DNA from: Streptomyces bambusae | Lineage (GTDB): Bacteria; Actinomycetota; Actinomycetes; Streptomycetales; Streptomycetaceae | Length of the DNA stretch: 38,538 nt | Assembly (NCBI RefSeq): GCF_019400985.1 | Contig: NZ_WTFF01000024.1 | Location: forward strand, 1-38,538 | Reading direction: 5' to 3' | Shown here: piece by piece, positions 1-9,630 of the stretch | How the letters are laid out: every line of letters begins with the position of its first letter | How positions within the stretch are numbered: the stretch's first letter is position 1 | Made by a program: the position numbers and the translations under genes | Notes under the pieces: model-generated | Told to the model about the DNA's origin: nothing | The model's database searches: none | Seen by the model: only the letters and a program-made list of their open reading frames with translations

Positions 1-327
1 GAGGCGGCCCGTACCCCGCTGGCCCGGCACACCGACCCCGGCCTCGCGGGGCTGGTCGGCGAGGCCGAGGCGCGCGCCCACGCCGAGGCCCTGCTCGGCC
101 CGCTGTCCCCCGCACTGCGTGAGACCCTGCGCGCCTGGCTCGCACACCACGGCAGCTGGGACCGGTCGGCGGCGGCCCTGGGCGTGCACCGCAACACCGT
201 CCGCCAGCGCATCGCCCGCGGCGCGGCCCTGCTCGGCCGCGACCTGGACGACCCGGACACCCGCATGGAGCTGTGGTTCGCCCTGCGGTGGGTCCCCGGC
301 GCCCCGCGGGGCGGAACGCGCGGCTGA
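1..327 (+). CDS. PucR/CdaR-family transcriptional regulator, C-terminal fragment
   Basis: The reading frame is open from base 1 to the TGA at 325-327, so only the last 108 residues of a longer gene are in the window. The fragment ends in a helix-turn-helix of the PucR C-terminal type: the stretch around LRAWLAHHG, then DRSAAALGVHRNTVRQRI, is the characteristic 'sugar-diacid/PucR HTH' signature. In this family the HTH follows a GGDEF-like or ligand-sensing region that lies off the window. It runs in the same direction as the acyl-CoA dehydrogenase 112 bp downstream and could regulate it, but nothing in the sequence proves this. The target is unknown. Confidence 0.8.
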   Translation, partial: EAARTPLARHTDPGLAGLVGEAEARAHAEALLGPLSPALRETLRAWLAHHGSWDRSAAALGVHRNTVRQRIARGAALLGRDLDDPDTRMELWFALRWVPGAPRGGTRG

Positions 328-385
328 CGTCGTCTGTGCTGCACATGACTCTGGACAGGGTGGACAACCCGCCGGTAACTTAATA

Positions 386-400
386 TGAGCAAGCGCTTAG
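386..400. promoter_or_regulatory. Putative operator upstream of acyl-CoA dehydrogenase
   Basis: TGAGCAAGCGCTTAG contains the perfect palindromic octamer AAGCGCTT (391-398). It sits 39 bp before the preferred GTG start at 439 and just after an AT-rich TAATAT (381-386) that could be a -10 element. Similar AAGCGCTT-centred sites occur upstream of fatty-acid genes in actinobacteria and are usually bound by TetR-type repressors; this is recollection, not a search result. Because the octamer overlaps the alternative ATG at 385, it argues that this stretch is regulatory and not coding. Confidence 0.35.
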
Positions 401-438
401 ACATAAGCGGCGGACCGCCGCGACGAAGGGAGCCGGCC

Positions 439-1596
<1,158 letters not shown>

Positions 1597-1602
1597 GTCC
1601 CC

Positions 1603-2481
1603 TTGAGCAAGGCACTGACCGAACTCCTCGATCTGCTCGACCTGGAGCAGATCGAGGAGAACATCTTCCGCGGCACCAGCCGGCCGTCGCTGATCCCGCG
1701 CGTGTTCGGCGGCCAGGTCGCCGCGCAGGCGCTGGTGGCGGCCGGCCGCACCGTGCCGGCGGACCGCACGCCGCACTCCCTGCACTCGTACTTCCTGCGC
1801 GCCGGGGACCCGGGCGCGCCGATCGTCTACTCCGTGGACCGGATCCGCGACGGCCGCTCCTTCACCACCCGGCGGGTGGTCGCCGTCCAGCACGGCCAGC
1901 CGATCTTCCACCTCTCGGCGTCCTTCCAGACGTACGAGGAGGGGCTGGACCACCAGACGGGGATGCCGGACGCGCCGGACCCGGAGACCCTGCCGACGGC
2001 GGCGGAGGACCTGCCGCGCTACCGGGAGCTCTTCCGGGACCCCGGCACGGTGGAGCGGCTGCTCGACGCGCGCGGCGCGGTGGACCTGCGGTACGCGACG
2101 ACCCCGCCGTGGGGCAGCATCGGCGAACCGGTCGAGCCGCGCTCGCAGGTGTGGTTCCGTACGGCCGGCAAGCTCGCGGAGGACGACCCGCTGCTGCACG
2201 TCTGCCTGGCCACGTACGTCTCGGACATGACCCTGCTGGACTCGGTCCTGCTGGCGCACGGCCGGGGCGGCTGGGCGGTCGGCGACGTGGTGGGCGCCTC
2301 GCTGGACCACGCGATGTGGTTCCACCGCCCGTTCCGGGCCGACGAATGGCTCCTGTACGACCAGGACTCCCCGACGGCCCACGGCGGCCGGGGCCTGGGC
2401 CAGGCCCGCATCTGGACCCAGGACGGCCGACTGGCGGTCACGGTCATCCAGGAGGGCGTGGTCCGGGTACCCCGCGGCTAG
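1603..2481 (+). CDS. tesB: Acyl-CoA thioesterase II (TesB family)
   Basis: A 292-residue double-hotdog thioesterase that would hydrolyse acyl-CoA to free acid and CoA. Typical TesB motifs are visible: NIFRGTS near the start, VFGGQVAAQAL, LHSYFLRAGDP, LDHAMWFHRPF and WTQDGRLAVTVIQEG. Residues matching the E. coli TesB active site are D208 (YVSDM) and Q283 (VIQEG). The third position is Ser (S233 in GASLDH), where E. coli has Thr. The start is TTG at 1603, 6 bp after the dehydrogenase stop, with only a weak ribosome-binding site, so translational coupling is likely. Its stop codon shares the tetranucleotide CTAG with the stop of the convergent toxin gene on the other strand. Confidence 0.92.
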   Translation: MSKALTELLDLLDLEQIEENIFRGTSRPSLIPRVFGGQVAAQALVAAGRTVPADRTPHSLHSYFLRAGDPGAPIVYSVDRIRDGRSFTTRRVVAVQHGQPIFHLSASFQTYEEGLDHQTGMPDAPDPETLPTAAEDLPRYRELFRDPGTVERLLDARGAVDLRYATTPPWGSIGEPVEPRSQVWFRTAGKLAEDDPLLHVCLATYVSDMTLLDSVLLAHGRGGWAVGDVVGASLDHAMWFHRPFRADEWLLYDQDSPTAHGGRGLGQARIWTQDGRLAVTVIQEGVVRVPRG

Positions 2482-2900
2482 AGGGACCCGGGCGGGGCCA
2501 CCCAGGCGGTGGCCTGCCCGGTGACGCGGGCCACCGTCTCGAAGTCCGAGTCGTAGTGCAGGACAGTGAGGCCGCTCAACTCCGCGGTAGCCGCCACGAG
2601 CAGGTCGACGGGCCCCGCGCTGCGGTGCTCTCCCCGGTCTGTGAGCAGCCTCTGGACCTTTTGAGCACGCCGAAACACAGAGTCGTGTATCGGTGTCCAG
2701 TTGAACAGCTCCGCCAAGGTCTCCTGCTTCTCCAACCGGTCACCAAGAGACCGCGCCGAAAAGAGGATCTCCAGCTCGGTGATGTCACACAGGGCCACGA
2801 CACCCTCGACGAGATGATCGCTCCACCGGGTCCGCACCAGCTTGTCAGTCATGATGCGGACAGCGGCGGAGGTGTCGACGAGATACGTGACGGGGCTCAT
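2478..2900 (-). CDS. vapC: PIN-domain ribonuclease toxin (VapC-like)
   Basis: A 140-residue PIN-domain protein, the usual size for VapC toxins, which are Mg2+-dependent endoribonucleases. The acidic residues expected at the catalytic site are present: D9 in VDTSAA, E42/E44 in ITELEIL, D99 in GPVDLLVAATA and D117/D119 in HYDSDF. The start ATG overlaps the antitoxin stop by 4 bp (ATGA), the standard antitoxin-first toxin-antitoxin arrangement. It ends head-to-head with the thioesterase gene, sharing CTAG at the stops. The RNA target cannot be told from sequence. All acidic residues are intact, so the toxin is probably active. Confidence 0.9.
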   Translation of the reverse strand: MSPVTYLVDTSAAVRIMTDKLVRTRWSDHLVEGVVALCDITELEILFSARSLGDRLEKQETLAELFNWTPIHDSVFRRAQKVQRLLTDRGEHRSAGPVDLLVAATAELSGLTVLHYDSDFETVARVTGQATAWVAPPGSL

Positions 2901-3106
2901 CGACGGTAGTTCTTCTTGTCCAGGAGGATGTCGAAGTCGCCCCGCTCGCCCATCGCCGCCAGCTTCTCGAGGGCCTGGAGCCGCCGGTGGCGCTTGGCCA
3001 CTTCGAGCAGCGCCGCGTTGACGGTGTCCTTCTTGGTCGTCGTGCCCAGTATCGACGCGGCCTCGCTCAGCGCGGCGTCGTCGACGTCCACATAGAGGTT
3101 CGACAT
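2897..3106 (-). CDS. vapB: VapB-type antitoxin
   Basis: A 69-residue protein with an N-terminal ribbon-helix-helix-like segment (MSNLYVDVDDAALSEAASILG, then TKKDTVNAALLEVAKR) and a basic-then-acidic C-terminal tail (GDFDILLDKKNYRR) suited to wrapping the PIN toxin. This is the usual layout of VapB antitoxins that pair with VapC. The ATG at 3106 has a near-perfect ribosome-binding site, AGGGAGGA, 6 bp upstream. A longer frame starting at 3178 is unlikely because this Shine-Dalgarno would lie inside it. The complex probably represses its own promoter in the short upstream gap. Confidence 0.88.
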   Translation of the reverse strand: MSNLYVDVDDAALSEAASILGTTTKKDTVNAALLEVAKRHRRLQALEKLAAMGERGDFDILLDKKNYRR

Positions 3107-3107
3107 A

Positions 3108-3137
3108 ACATATCCTCCCTGCCCAGGTGACATATGT
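3108..3137. promoter_or_regulatory. Putative autoregulatory site of the vapBC pair
   Basis: ACATAT occurs at 3108-3113 and again at 3130-3135, where it is part of the perfect palindrome ACATATGT. The two copies are 22 bp apart, close to two helical turns, and bracket the antitoxin ribosome-binding site. VapBC complexes typically bind repeated or palindromic sites near their own start codon, so these are candidate operators. The stretch is unusually AT-rich for this genome. Confidence 0.35.
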
Positions 3138-3187
3138 GAGGCTACGCCTCGACAGGAGCCGGGAACAACGGCCGTCACCCGGACGAG

Positions 3188-4000
3188 CTACGCCGCCGGC
3201 AGGCCCGCCGTGTGCAGGAGGTATGCCACCAGGGGGTCGTAGTAGCGGGGGTCGCGGACGTGGTCGTCGAGGGGGACGGCCACCTGGAGGGTGCCCTCCG
3301 CTTCGCCCAGGAAGAGCGCGGGGTCGTTGCAGTCCGCGTAGCCGACGGCGTCCAGGCCGCGCTGGGCCGCGCAGCCGGCCCAGCCGTGGTCGGCGACGAC
3401 CAGGTCGGGCTGCGGGCGCTGCTCGGCGGCGAGGCCGTCGAGGATCGCGGCCATCGGGTTCGGCGAATGCGTGTGCCACAGGGTCGCGCCCCGCTCCAGC
3501 ACGGCCACGTCGCCGAACTGCCACACCGAGCCCTCGTCGGCCGTCAGCCCGGCCGGGATGACGACGATCTCGCAGCCGGCGGCGCGCAGGGCGTCGGCCG
3601 TGGCCCGGTGGACGTCCAGGAGGCCGCCCGGGTGGCCGGTGGCGAAGAGCACGCTCTGCTGGTCCAGGGCCGCCTTGTGCAGGCGGGCGGCCATCCGGTC
3701 CAGGCCGTCGACCGTCAGCTCCGGGTCGATGGTGTCCTGGCCGCTGCGGTGGGACGGGTCGTCCACGACGCCGACGCGCTCGGCCATCACGGCGAGGACG
3801 TCCTGCTCGTCGGTCCAGCGGTCGCCCAGCTCCAGGCCGAGCCAGTAGTGGCGGTCGCCGTTGGCCAGCTTGCGGTAGTGGGAGAGGTTGTTCTCCCGTG
3901 GGGTCGCGACCTGGCCGGCGATGCGGGTCCGGACCAGGTGGTCGATCAGTTCGGCGCGGCTGGGGACGGGCGTGTCTATCGGCATCGGCATGCGGTCCAT
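3188..4000 (-). CDS. Phosphatase-like protein (hypothetical)
   Basis: A 270-residue cytoplasmic protein of a family I recall from many Streptomyces genomes annotated only as 'phosphatase'. I see no classical phosphatase motif that I could assign with certainty. Conserved-looking segments are PRENNLSHYRKLANGDRHYW, LFATGHPGGLLDVHR, LWHTHSPNPMAAIL, VVADHGWAGCAAQRG and VGYADCNDPALFL. The His/Asp/Gly-rich pattern suggests an enzyme that binds a phosphate or metal. The start ATG at 4000 has in-frame alternatives at 3991 and 3985. It has no signal peptide or membrane segment. It is transcribed towards vapBC and away from tetR but has its own 5' gap. The catalytic role is not established here. Confidence 0.7.
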   Translation of the reverse strand: MDRMPMPIDTPVPSRAELIDHLVRTRIAGQVATPRENNLSHYRKLANGDRHYWLGLELGDRWTDEQDVLAVMAERVGVVDDPSHRSGQDTIDPELTVDGLDRMAARLHKAALDQQSVLFATGHPGGLLDVHRATADALRAAGCEIVVIPAGLTADEGSVWQFGDVAVLERGATLWHTHSPNPMAAILDGLAAEQRPQPDLVVADHGWAGCAAQRGLDAVGYADCNDPALFLGEAEGTLQVAVPLDDHVRDPRYYDPLVAYLLHTAGLPAA

Positions 4001-4108
4001 TCTGCCGTCGCCGCGCCGGAGCCGCTGGTTCCGTCCCGCCGACCGGACACGCGCGCCGTCGGTGACGCACCCGATCGGGTGAACGCCGGCTCAGCGCGTC
4101 GACAGGAC

Positions 4109-4142
4109 CGGCGCATCGGCCGGCCCGGCGCATCGGCCGGCC
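4109..4142. repeat. 17-bp tandem duplication in intergenic DNA
   Basis: CGGCGCATCGGCCGGCC occurs twice in direct tandem (4109-4125 and 4126-4142) in the 224-bp gap between the phosphatase-like gene and tetR. The rest of the gap is low-complexity GC-rich sequence with repeated GCCGGAGC words, and I see no gene in it. Confidence 0.7.
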
Positions 4143-4224
4143 CCGCCGCGTCCGCCGGAGCGGGAAGCCCCTCCGGGAGCCGGAGCAAACGCCGGAGCCG
4201 GAGCCGCCGCCCCCGCGGGCCGCT

Positions 4225-4803
4225 TCAGTGCGAGAGTGCCGCGAACGCCCCGTGCGCCAGCCTGCGCAGCAGCGACTCCGTCGCCTCGCGGCTCAGCGCG
4301 CCGAGGTGCGGTGTGGAGTTCAGCAGGCCGAAGACGGCGTGCACGGCCACCCGGGCCTCCGCCTCCTCCGCCGCCGGGTGCAGCTCCCGTACGACCTCCA
4401 CCCACAGCTCCACGTACTGCCGCTGGAGCTGCCGTACGAGCTTGCGGTCGGCCTCGCGCAGCCGGTCGAGCTCGCGGTCGTGGAGGGTGATCAGCGCGCG
4501 GTCGTCCAGCGCGAAGTCGATGTGCCCGTCGATGAGCGAGGCGAGCACGGCCGCGGGGTCCCCGGCGGCCTCGGCGACCCGGTGCCGGCCGCCGGTGAAC
4601 AGCCGCTCGCTGATGCCGACCAGCAGCTCGGCCAGCATCGCGTCCTTGCCGGCGAAGTGCCGGTACAGGCCGGGCCCGCTGATGCCCACGGCGGCGCCTA
4701 TCTCGTCCACGCCCACGCCATGGAATCCGCGCGCGGCGAAGAGGCGGGCGGCCTCACTGAGGATCTGCTCGCGACGGGTGGGGGCGACCGCTCTGGTGCT
4801 CAT
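4225..4803 (-). CDS. TetR-family transcriptional repressor of the acyl-CoA carboxylase operon
   Basis: A 192-residue TetR-family regulator. The N-terminal helix-turn-helix spans about residues 10-56 (REQILSEAARLFAARGFHGVGVDEIG, then GISGPGLYRHFAGKDAML) and is followed by an all-helical ligand-binding domain. It is divergent from accD1, with 99 bp between the two start codons, and that gap contains two matching palindromes that are probably its operators. By position it should repress the accD1-accA1-hmgL-acdH operon and itself. The inducer is likely an acyl-CoA intermediate of branched-chain amino acid breakdown (inference). The S. coelicolor counterpart lies at the same position. Confidence 0.92.
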   Translation of the reverse strand: MSTRAVAPTRREQILSEAARLFAARGFHGVGVDEIGAAVGISGPGLYRHFAGKDAMLAELLVGISERLFTGGRHRVAEAAGDPAAVLASLIDGHIDFALDDRALITLHDRELDRLREADRKLVRQLQRQYVELWVEVVRELHPAAEEAEARVAVHAVFGLLNSTPHLGALSREATESLLRRLAHGAFAALSH

Positions 4804-4825
4804 GGGAATCCATTCTAGACAGGGC

Positions 4826-4873
4826 CGTTAGCGGTCGTTAACCTGAGCCCGTACGCGTTAACGATGATTAACC
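4826..4873. promoter_or_regulatory. Two TetR operators between tetR and accD1
   Basis: Two 18-bp sites are directly repeated: CGTTAGCGGTCGTTAACC (4826-4843) and CGTTAACGATGATTAACC (4856-4873). Each has the dyad GTTAR-N6-TTAAC. Their starts are exactly 30 bp apart, about three helical turns, so two repressor dimers could bind on the same face of the DNA. They occupy the divergent promoter region of tetR and accD1. The right-hand site overlaps an in-frame ATG at 4864, which argues that accD1 starts further down, at 4903. Confidence 0.75.
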
Positions 4874-4902
4874 AGGTGCACCGAGCAAGGGAGCTCGAAG
4901 CG

Positions 4903-6519
4903 ATGCAGCAGGCACCAGTGCTTCACAGCGCCGCCGACCCGGCGTCCGAGGCCTGGCGGACCAACGAGGCCGCCCACCAGGAGCTCGCGCAGGACCTGCG
5001 CGCCCGCCTCGAAGCGGCCCGGCTCGGCGGCGGCGAGAAGGCCCGCGCCCGGCACACCGCCCGGGGCAAGCTCCTGCCCCGGGACCGGGTGGACACCCTC
5101 CTCGACCCCGGCTCCCCCTTCCTGGAGCTCGCCCCGCTGGCCGCCGAGGGCATGTACGGGGGCGCCGCCCCCGCGGCCGGCGTGATCGCGGGCATCGGCC
5201 GGGTCAGCGGGCGCGAGTGCGTGATCGTCGCCAACGACGCCACCGTCAAGGGCGGCACGTACTACCCGATGACGGTCAAGAAGCACCTGCGCGCGCAGGA
5301 GGTGGCCCTGGAGAATCGTCTCCCCTGCCTCTACCTCGTCGACTCCGGCGGCGCCTTCCTGCCCATGCAGGACGAGGTCTTCCCCGACCGCGAGCACTTC
5401 GGCCGGATCTTCTACAACCAGGCCCGGATGTCCGGCGCCGGCATCCCGCAGATCGCGGCCGTGCTGGGGTCCTGCACCGCGGGCGGGGCGTACGTACCGG
5501 CGATGAGCGACGAGGCGGTCATCGTGCGCGGCCAGGGCACGATCTTCCTGGGCGGCCCGCCGCTGGTGAAGGCCGCGACCGGCGAGGTCGTCACGGCCGA
5601 GGAACTGGGCGGCGGCGAGGTGCACTCGCGCGTCTCCGGCGTCACCGACCACCTCGCCGAGGACGACGCGCACGCGCTGCGCATCGTCCGCAACATCGTC
5701 GCGACGCTCCCCGAGCGCGGGCCGCTGCCCTGGCCGGTGGAGCCGGCCGAGGAGCCGAAGGCGGACCCGTACGGGCTGTACGGCGCGGTGCCGGTCGACT
5801 CCCGCACTCCCTACGACGCCCGCGAGATCATCGCGCGGATCGTGGACGGCTCCCGCTTCCAGGAGTTCAAGGCGGAGTACGGCACCACGCTGGTCACCGG
5901 CTTCGCCCGGATCCACGGCCACCCGGTGGGCATCGTCGCCAACAACGGCATCCTGTTCTCCGAGTCCGCCCAGAAGGGCGCGCACTTCATCGAGCTGTGC
6001 GACCAGCGCGGCATCCCGCTGCTGTTCCTCCAGAACATCTCCGGCTTCATGGTCGGCCGGGACTACGAGGCCGGCGGCATCGCCAAGCACGGCGCCAAGA
6101 TGGTCACGGCGGTCGCCTGCACCCGCGTGCCGAAGCTGACGGTCGTGGTCGGCGGCAGCTACGGCGCGGGCAACTACTCGATGTGCGGCCGCGCGTACAG
6201 CCCCCGCTTCCTGTGGATGTGGCCCAACGCCAAGATCTCGGTCATGGGCGGCGAGCAGGCCGCGTCGGTCCTGGCGACGGTCAAGCGCGACCAGATCGAG
6301 GGCGCCGGCCAGGACTGGTCCGCGCAGGAGGAGGACGCCTTCAAGGCGCCGATCCGCGCCCAGTACGAGGAGCAGGGCAACGCCTACTACGCCACCGCCC
6401 GCCTGTGGGACGACGGGGTCATCGACCCGCTGGAGACCCGGCAGGTGGTGGGCCTGGCCCTGACCGCATGCGCCAACGCCCCGCTGGGCGAGCCCGGCTT
6501 CGGCATCTTCCGGATGTGA
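4903..6519 (+). CDS. accD1: Acyl-CoA carboxylase beta (carboxyltransferase) subunit
   Basis: A 538-residue biotin-dependent carboxyltransferase. It transfers CO2 from carboxybiotin to an acyl-CoA, probably 3-methylcrotonyl-CoA given its neighbours. Key segments are [57 protein letters not shown] and, in the C-terminal half, [46 protein letters not shown] and [29 protein letters not shown]. The glycine-rich oxyanion holes of both crotonase-like halves are intact. The NISGFMVG and [10 protein letters not shown] segments resemble the methylcrotonyl-CoA type. I chose ATG 4903 because GGGAG lies ~9 bp upstream; the ATG at 4864 lies inside an operator. It is the first gene of the operon, with accA1 11 bp downstream. 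Confidence 0.95.
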   Translation: MQQAPVLHSAADPASEAWRTNEAAHQELAQDLRARLEAARLGGGEKARARHTARGKLLPRDRVDTLLDPGSPFLELAPLAAEGMYGGAAPAAGVIAGIGRVSGRECVIVANDATVKGGTYYPMTVKKHLRAQEVALENRLPCLYLVDSGGAFLPMQDEVFPDREHFGRIFYNQARMSGAGIPQIAAVLGSCTAGGAYVPAMSDEAVIVRGQGTIFLGGPPLVKAATGEVVTAEELGGGEVHSRVSGVTDHLAEDDAHALRIVRNIVATLPERGPLPWPVEPAEEPKADPYGLYGAVPVDSRTPYDAREIIARIVDGSRFQEFKAEYGTTLVTGFARIHGHPVGIVANNGILFSESAQKGAHFIELCDQRGIPLLFLQNISGFMVGRDYEAGGIAKHGAKMVTAVACTRVPKLTVVVGGSYGAGNYSMCGRAYSPRFLWMWPNAKISVMGGEQAASVLATVKRDQIEGAGQDWSAQEEDAFKAPIRAQYEEQGNAYYATARLWDDGVIDPLETRQVVGLALTACANAPLGEPGFGIFRM

Positions 6520-6530
6520 GGACCTCTTCG

Positions 6531-8687
6531 ATGTTCAGCACTGTCCTTGTGGCGAACCGGGGCGAGATCGCGGTCCGCGTCATCCGCACCCTGCGCGAGC
6601 TCGGCGTGCGCTCGGTGGCCGTGTTCAGCGACGCCGACGCCGACGCGCGGCACGTCCGGGAGGCCGACACGGCCGTCCGGATCGGCCCGGCGGCGGCCGC
6701 CGAGAGCTACCTGTCCGTCCCCAAGCTGATCGACGCGGCCCGGCGCACCGGCGCCGAGGCGGTCCACCCCGGGTACGGCTTCCTCGCCGAGAACGCGGAG
6801 TTCGCACGGGCCTGCGCCGAGGCCGGTCTGGCCTTCATCGGCCCGACGCCCGGGGCGATCTCCCTGATGGGCGACAAGATCCGGGCCAAGGAGACGGTGA
6901 AGGCGGCCGGCGTGCCGGTCGTGCCCGGCTCCTCCGGCAGCGGCCTGACCGACACCGAACTCGCGGCCGCCGCAGCTGAGATCGGCATGCCGGTGCTGCT
7001 CAAGCCCTCGGCGGGCGGCGGCGGCAAGGGCATGCGCCTGGTCCGGGACGCGGCCCTGCTCGGCGAGGAGATCGCGGCCGCCCGGCGCGAGGCCCGCTCC
7101 TCCTTCGGCGACGACACCTTGCTCGTGGAGCGGTGGATCGACCGCCCCCGGCACATCGAGATCCAGGTGCTGGCGGACGCCCACGGCAACGTGGTGCACC
7201 TGGGCGAGCGCGAGTGCTCGCTCCAGCGCCGCCACCAGAAGATCATCGAGGAGGCGCCGAGCGTCCTGCTGGACGAGAAGACGCGCGCGGCGATGGGCGA
7301 GGCGGCGGTGAACGCGGCCCGTTCGTGCGGCTACGTCGGCGCGGGCACGGTGGAGTTCATCGTGCCCGGAGGCGACCCCTCCGCCTACTACTTCATGGAG
7401 ATGAACACCCGCCTCCAGGTCGAGCACCCCGTGACCGAGCTGATCACTGGGCTGGACCTGGTCGAGCAGCAGCTGCGGGTCGCTGCCGGCGAGGAACTGG
7501 GCTTCGGACAGTCCGAGGTGGCCTTGACCGGGCACTCCGTGGAGGCCCGGATCTGCGCCGAGGACCCCTCGCGCGGGTTCCTGCCGTCGGGCGGGACCGT
7601 GCTGACGCTGTCGGAGCCGTCGGGTCTGTCGGTCCGTACGGACTCCGGGCTGCTGGCCGGGGTCCCGGTCGGGAGCACGTACGACCCGATGCTGTCGAAG
7701 GTCATCGCCTACGGTCCCGACCGCGCCTCGGCCCTGCGCAGCCTGCGGGCGGCGCTGGCGGAGACGGTGGTTCTTGGTGTGCCCACCAATGCAGGCTTCC
7801 TGCGGAGGTTGCTCGCGCATCCGGACGTGGTCTCCGGCAACCTGGACACGGGGCTGGTCGAGCGGGAGCTGGCAGGGCTGCTGCCCGAGGGCGTACCGGC
7901 CGAGGTGTACGCGGCGGCTGCGCTGCTCCGCACCGAGGTTTCTTTCCCCCACCCCGCCCCTTCCCGTAACTGGGGGCTCCGCCCCCGGACCCCCGCGCCT
8001 CAAACGCCGGCGGGGCTGGATGGGTGGGTCGACCCGTTCGGGGTCGCGAGCGGCTGGCGCCTGGGCGGCACGCCCGCCTGGACGGTCCACCACTTCCGGG
8101 TCCCGGGCCAGGACCCGCTCCAGGTCCGTACCCGTCCGGCTGCCTCCGGTACGGAAGTCCTGCTCGGTCAGCCAAATCCAGCCCCGCCGGCGATTGAGGC
8201 GCGGGGGTCCGGGGGCGGAGCCCCCGTTTCGGGAAGGGGCGGGGTGGGGGAAGAGCCCCGCGCAGCGGCCCGGCTCGCCCGCCTCGTCACCCACGACGCC
8301 ACCACCGCCACCATCGAACTGGACGGCGTCACCCACCGCTTCGCCTACGCCCCCTCCCCGGAGGGCACCTGGCTGGGCCGCGACGGCGACTCCTGGCACG
8401 TCCAGGCGTACGACCCGGTGGAGGCGAGCCTCAGCGGCCGCGCCCATGCCGGCGCCGACACCCTCGCCGCCCCGATGCCCGGCACCGTCACCGTCGTCAA
8501 GGTGGCCGTCGGCGAGCGGGTCGCGGCCGGCCAGAGCCTGCTCGTCGTCGAGGCGATGAAGATGGAGCACGTCATCTCCGCCCCGCACGCCGGCACCGTG
8601 ACGGAACTGGACGTGACCCCCGGCACCACCGTGGCCATGGACCAGGTGCTGGCCGTGGTCACCCCCGACCCGGAGGAGGACCTGTGA
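6531..8687 (+). CDS. accA1: Acyl-CoA carboxylase alpha subunit (biotin carboxylase + BCCP) with two in-frame repeat insertions
   Basis: A 718-residue biotin carboxylase/biotin carrier fusion that carboxylates its own biotin with ATP and bicarbonate for AccD1. The biotin carboxylase region spans about residues 1-450: [12 protein letters not shown], the ATP-grasp GGGGKGM at 162-168, [18 protein letters not shown] and [14 protein letters not shown]. The BCCP region is at the C-terminus, with EAMKMEH and biotinyl lysine K677. Between them, residues ~472-497 and ~549-574 are encoded by two inverted copies of a GC-rich palindromic repeat (7944-8021 and 8176-8252). The reading frame stays open through both, adding about 50 residues, and the DNA between them still encodes normal linker sequence. 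Both functional domains look complete, so an active enzyme is likely. The stop overlaps the hmgL GTG by 4 bp. Confidence 0.93.
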   Translation: MFSTVLVANRGEIAVRVIRTLRELGVRSVAVFSDADADARHVREADTAVRIGPAAAAESYLSVPKLIDAARRTGAEAVHPGYGFLAENAEFARACAEAGLAFIGPTPGAISLMGDKIRAKETVKAAGVPVVPGSSGSGLTDTELAAAAAEIGMPVLLKPSAGGGGKGMRLVRDAALLGEEIAAARREARSSFGDDTLLVERWIDRPRHIEIQVLADAHGNVVHLGERECSLQRRHQKIIEEAPSVLLDEKTRAAMGEAAVNAARSCGYVGAGTVEFIVPGGDPSAYYFMEMNTRLQVEHPVTELITGLDLVEQQLRVAAGEELGFGQSEVALTGHSVEARICAEDPSRGFLPSGGTVLTLSEPSGLSVRTDSGLLAGVPVGSTYDPMLSKVIAYGPDRASALRSLRAALAETVVLGVPTNAGFLRRLLAHPDVVSGNLDTGLVERELAGLLPEGVPAEVYAAAALLRTEVSFPHPAPSRNWGLRPRTPAPQTPAGLDGWVDPFGVASGWRLGGTPAWTVHHFRVPGQDPLQVRTRPAASGTEVLLGQPNPAPPAIEARGSGGGAPVSGRGGVGEEPRAAARLARLVTHDATTATIELDGVTHRFAYAPSPEGTWLGRDGDSWHVQAYDPVEASLSGRAHAGADTLAAPMPGTVTVVKVAVGERVAAGQSLLVVEAMKMEHVISAPHAGTVTELDVTPGTTVAMDQVLAVVTPDPEEDL
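7944..8021 (+). repeat. GC-rich palindromic repeat inside accA1, copy A
   Basis: A ~78-bp element reading CCCCCACCCCGCCCCTTCCC, a short AT-containing spacer, the hairpin GGGGGCTCCGCCCCC, then GACCCCCGCGCCTCAAACG and CCGGCGGGGCTGGAT. It is nearly identical, in opposite orientation, to 8176-8252; I count one length difference and a few substitutions. I recognise the same words from repeats that normally sit between genes in Streptomyces chromosomes. Here it is read as protein (residues ~472-497 of AccA1, rich in Pro, Arg and Thr). Confidence 0.85.
8176..8252 (-). repeat. GC-rich palindromic repeat inside accA1, copy B (inverted)
   Basis: Reverse complement of copy A, starting at ATCCAGCCCCGCCGGCGATT and ending at GGCGGGGTGGGGGAAG. 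It lies ~154 bp downstream of copy A and is also in frame. It encodes residues ~549-574, rich in Gly, Pro and Ala because the opposite strand of the element is read. The two copies could form a long stem in mRNA or single-stranded DNA with the 154-bp spacer as loop. The internal GGGGGCGGAGCCCCC is a hairpin of its own. Confidence 0.85.
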
Positions 8688-9622
8688 ACGGCCTGCCCAT
8701 GACCGTGCCCGCCGCCGGGCTCCCCGCCCGGGTGCGGATCCACGAGGTCGGCGCCCGCGACGGCCTGCAGAACGAGAAGGCCACCGTGCCGACCGAGGTG
8801 AAGGCGGAGTTCATCCACCGCCTCGCAGCCGCGGGCCTGACCACGGTCGAGGCGACCAGCTTCGTGCACCCCCGCTGGGTGCCCCAGCTCGCGGACGCCG
8901 AGGAGCTGCTGCCGCGGCTGGGCGACCTCGGCCCGGCGGTGGCCCTGCCGGTGCTCGTGCCCAACGAGCGCGGCCTGGACCGCGCCCTGGCCCTGGGCGC
9001 GACCCGGATCGCCGTCTTCGGCTCGGCCACCGAGACCTTCGCCGCCCGCAACCTCAACCGGACCGTGGCAGAGTCCCTCGCCATGTTCGAGCCGGTCGTC
9101 GAGCGGGCCAAGCAGGACAAGGTGCACGTCCGCGGGTACCTGTCCATGTGCTTCGGCGACCCCTGGGAGGGCCCGGTGCCCGTCGCCCAGGTGGTCCGCG
9201 TCGCCAAGGCGCTGCTCGACCTCGGCTGCGACGAGCTGAGCCTGGGCGACACGATCGGCGTGGCCACGCCCGGCCATGTGCAAGCGCTCCTGTCCGCGCT
9301 GGGCGAGGAGGGGGTCGGCGCCGACCGGATCGGCGTGCACTTCCACGACACCTACGGCCAGGCCCTGGCCAACACCCTGGCAGCACTCCAGCACGGGGTG
9401 ACCACCGTCGACGCCTCCGCCGGCGGCCTCGGCGGCTGCCCGTACGCCAAGAGCGCCACCGGCAACCTCGCCACCGAGGACCTGGTGTGGATGCTCCACG
9501 GCCTCGGCATCGAAACCGGCGTCGACCTGGCCGCCCTCACCGCCACGAGCGTGTGGATGGCCGAACAGCTGGGCCGGCCCAGCCCCTCCCGTACCGTCCG
9601 TGCCCTCTCCCACAAGGAGTGA
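8684..9622 (+). CDS. hmgL: Hydroxymethylglutaryl-CoA lyase
   Basis: A 312-residue TIM-barrel lyase that splits 3-hydroxy-3-methylglutaryl-CoA into acetyl-CoA and acetoacetate, the last step of leucine breakdown. Diagnostic motifs are [11 protein letters not shown] at residues 21-31, with the catalytic Arg/Asp, the metal-binding [10 protein letters not shown], and the active-site loop [20 protein letters not shown] with its catalytic cysteine. The loop reads KSATGN where many homologues have KGASGN, a mild variation. The start is GTG 8684, with GGAGGAGG just upstream, overlapping the accA1 stop as GTGA, so translation is coupled. An internal ATG at 8699 is less well placed. Confidence 0.94.
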   Translation: MNGLPMTVPAAGLPARVRIHEVGARDGLQNEKATVPTEVKAEFIHRLAAAGLTTVEATSFVHPRWVPQLADAEELLPRLGDLGPAVALPVLVPNERGLDRALALGATRIAVFGSATETFAARNLNRTVAESLAMFEPVVERAKQDKVHVRGYLSMCFGDPWEGPVPVAQVVRVAKALLDLGCDELSLGDTIGVATPGHVQALLSALGEEGVGADRIGVHFHDTYGQALANTLAALQHGVTTVDASAGGLGGCPYAKSATGNLATEDLVWMLHGLGIETGVDLAALTATSVWMAEQLGRPSPSRTVRALSHKE

Positions 9623-9630
9623 CTTACCCC

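Noticed and set aside
4864..4902. ATG at 4864 as start of accD1
   Set aside because: It lies inside the second TetR operator and has no ribosome-binding site. ATG 4903 has GGGAG upstream.
7944..8252. accA1 as a pseudogene disrupted by repeats
   Set aside because: Both repeats are read through without a stop or frameshift, and the BCCP domain with its biotinyl lysine follows intact in the same frame.
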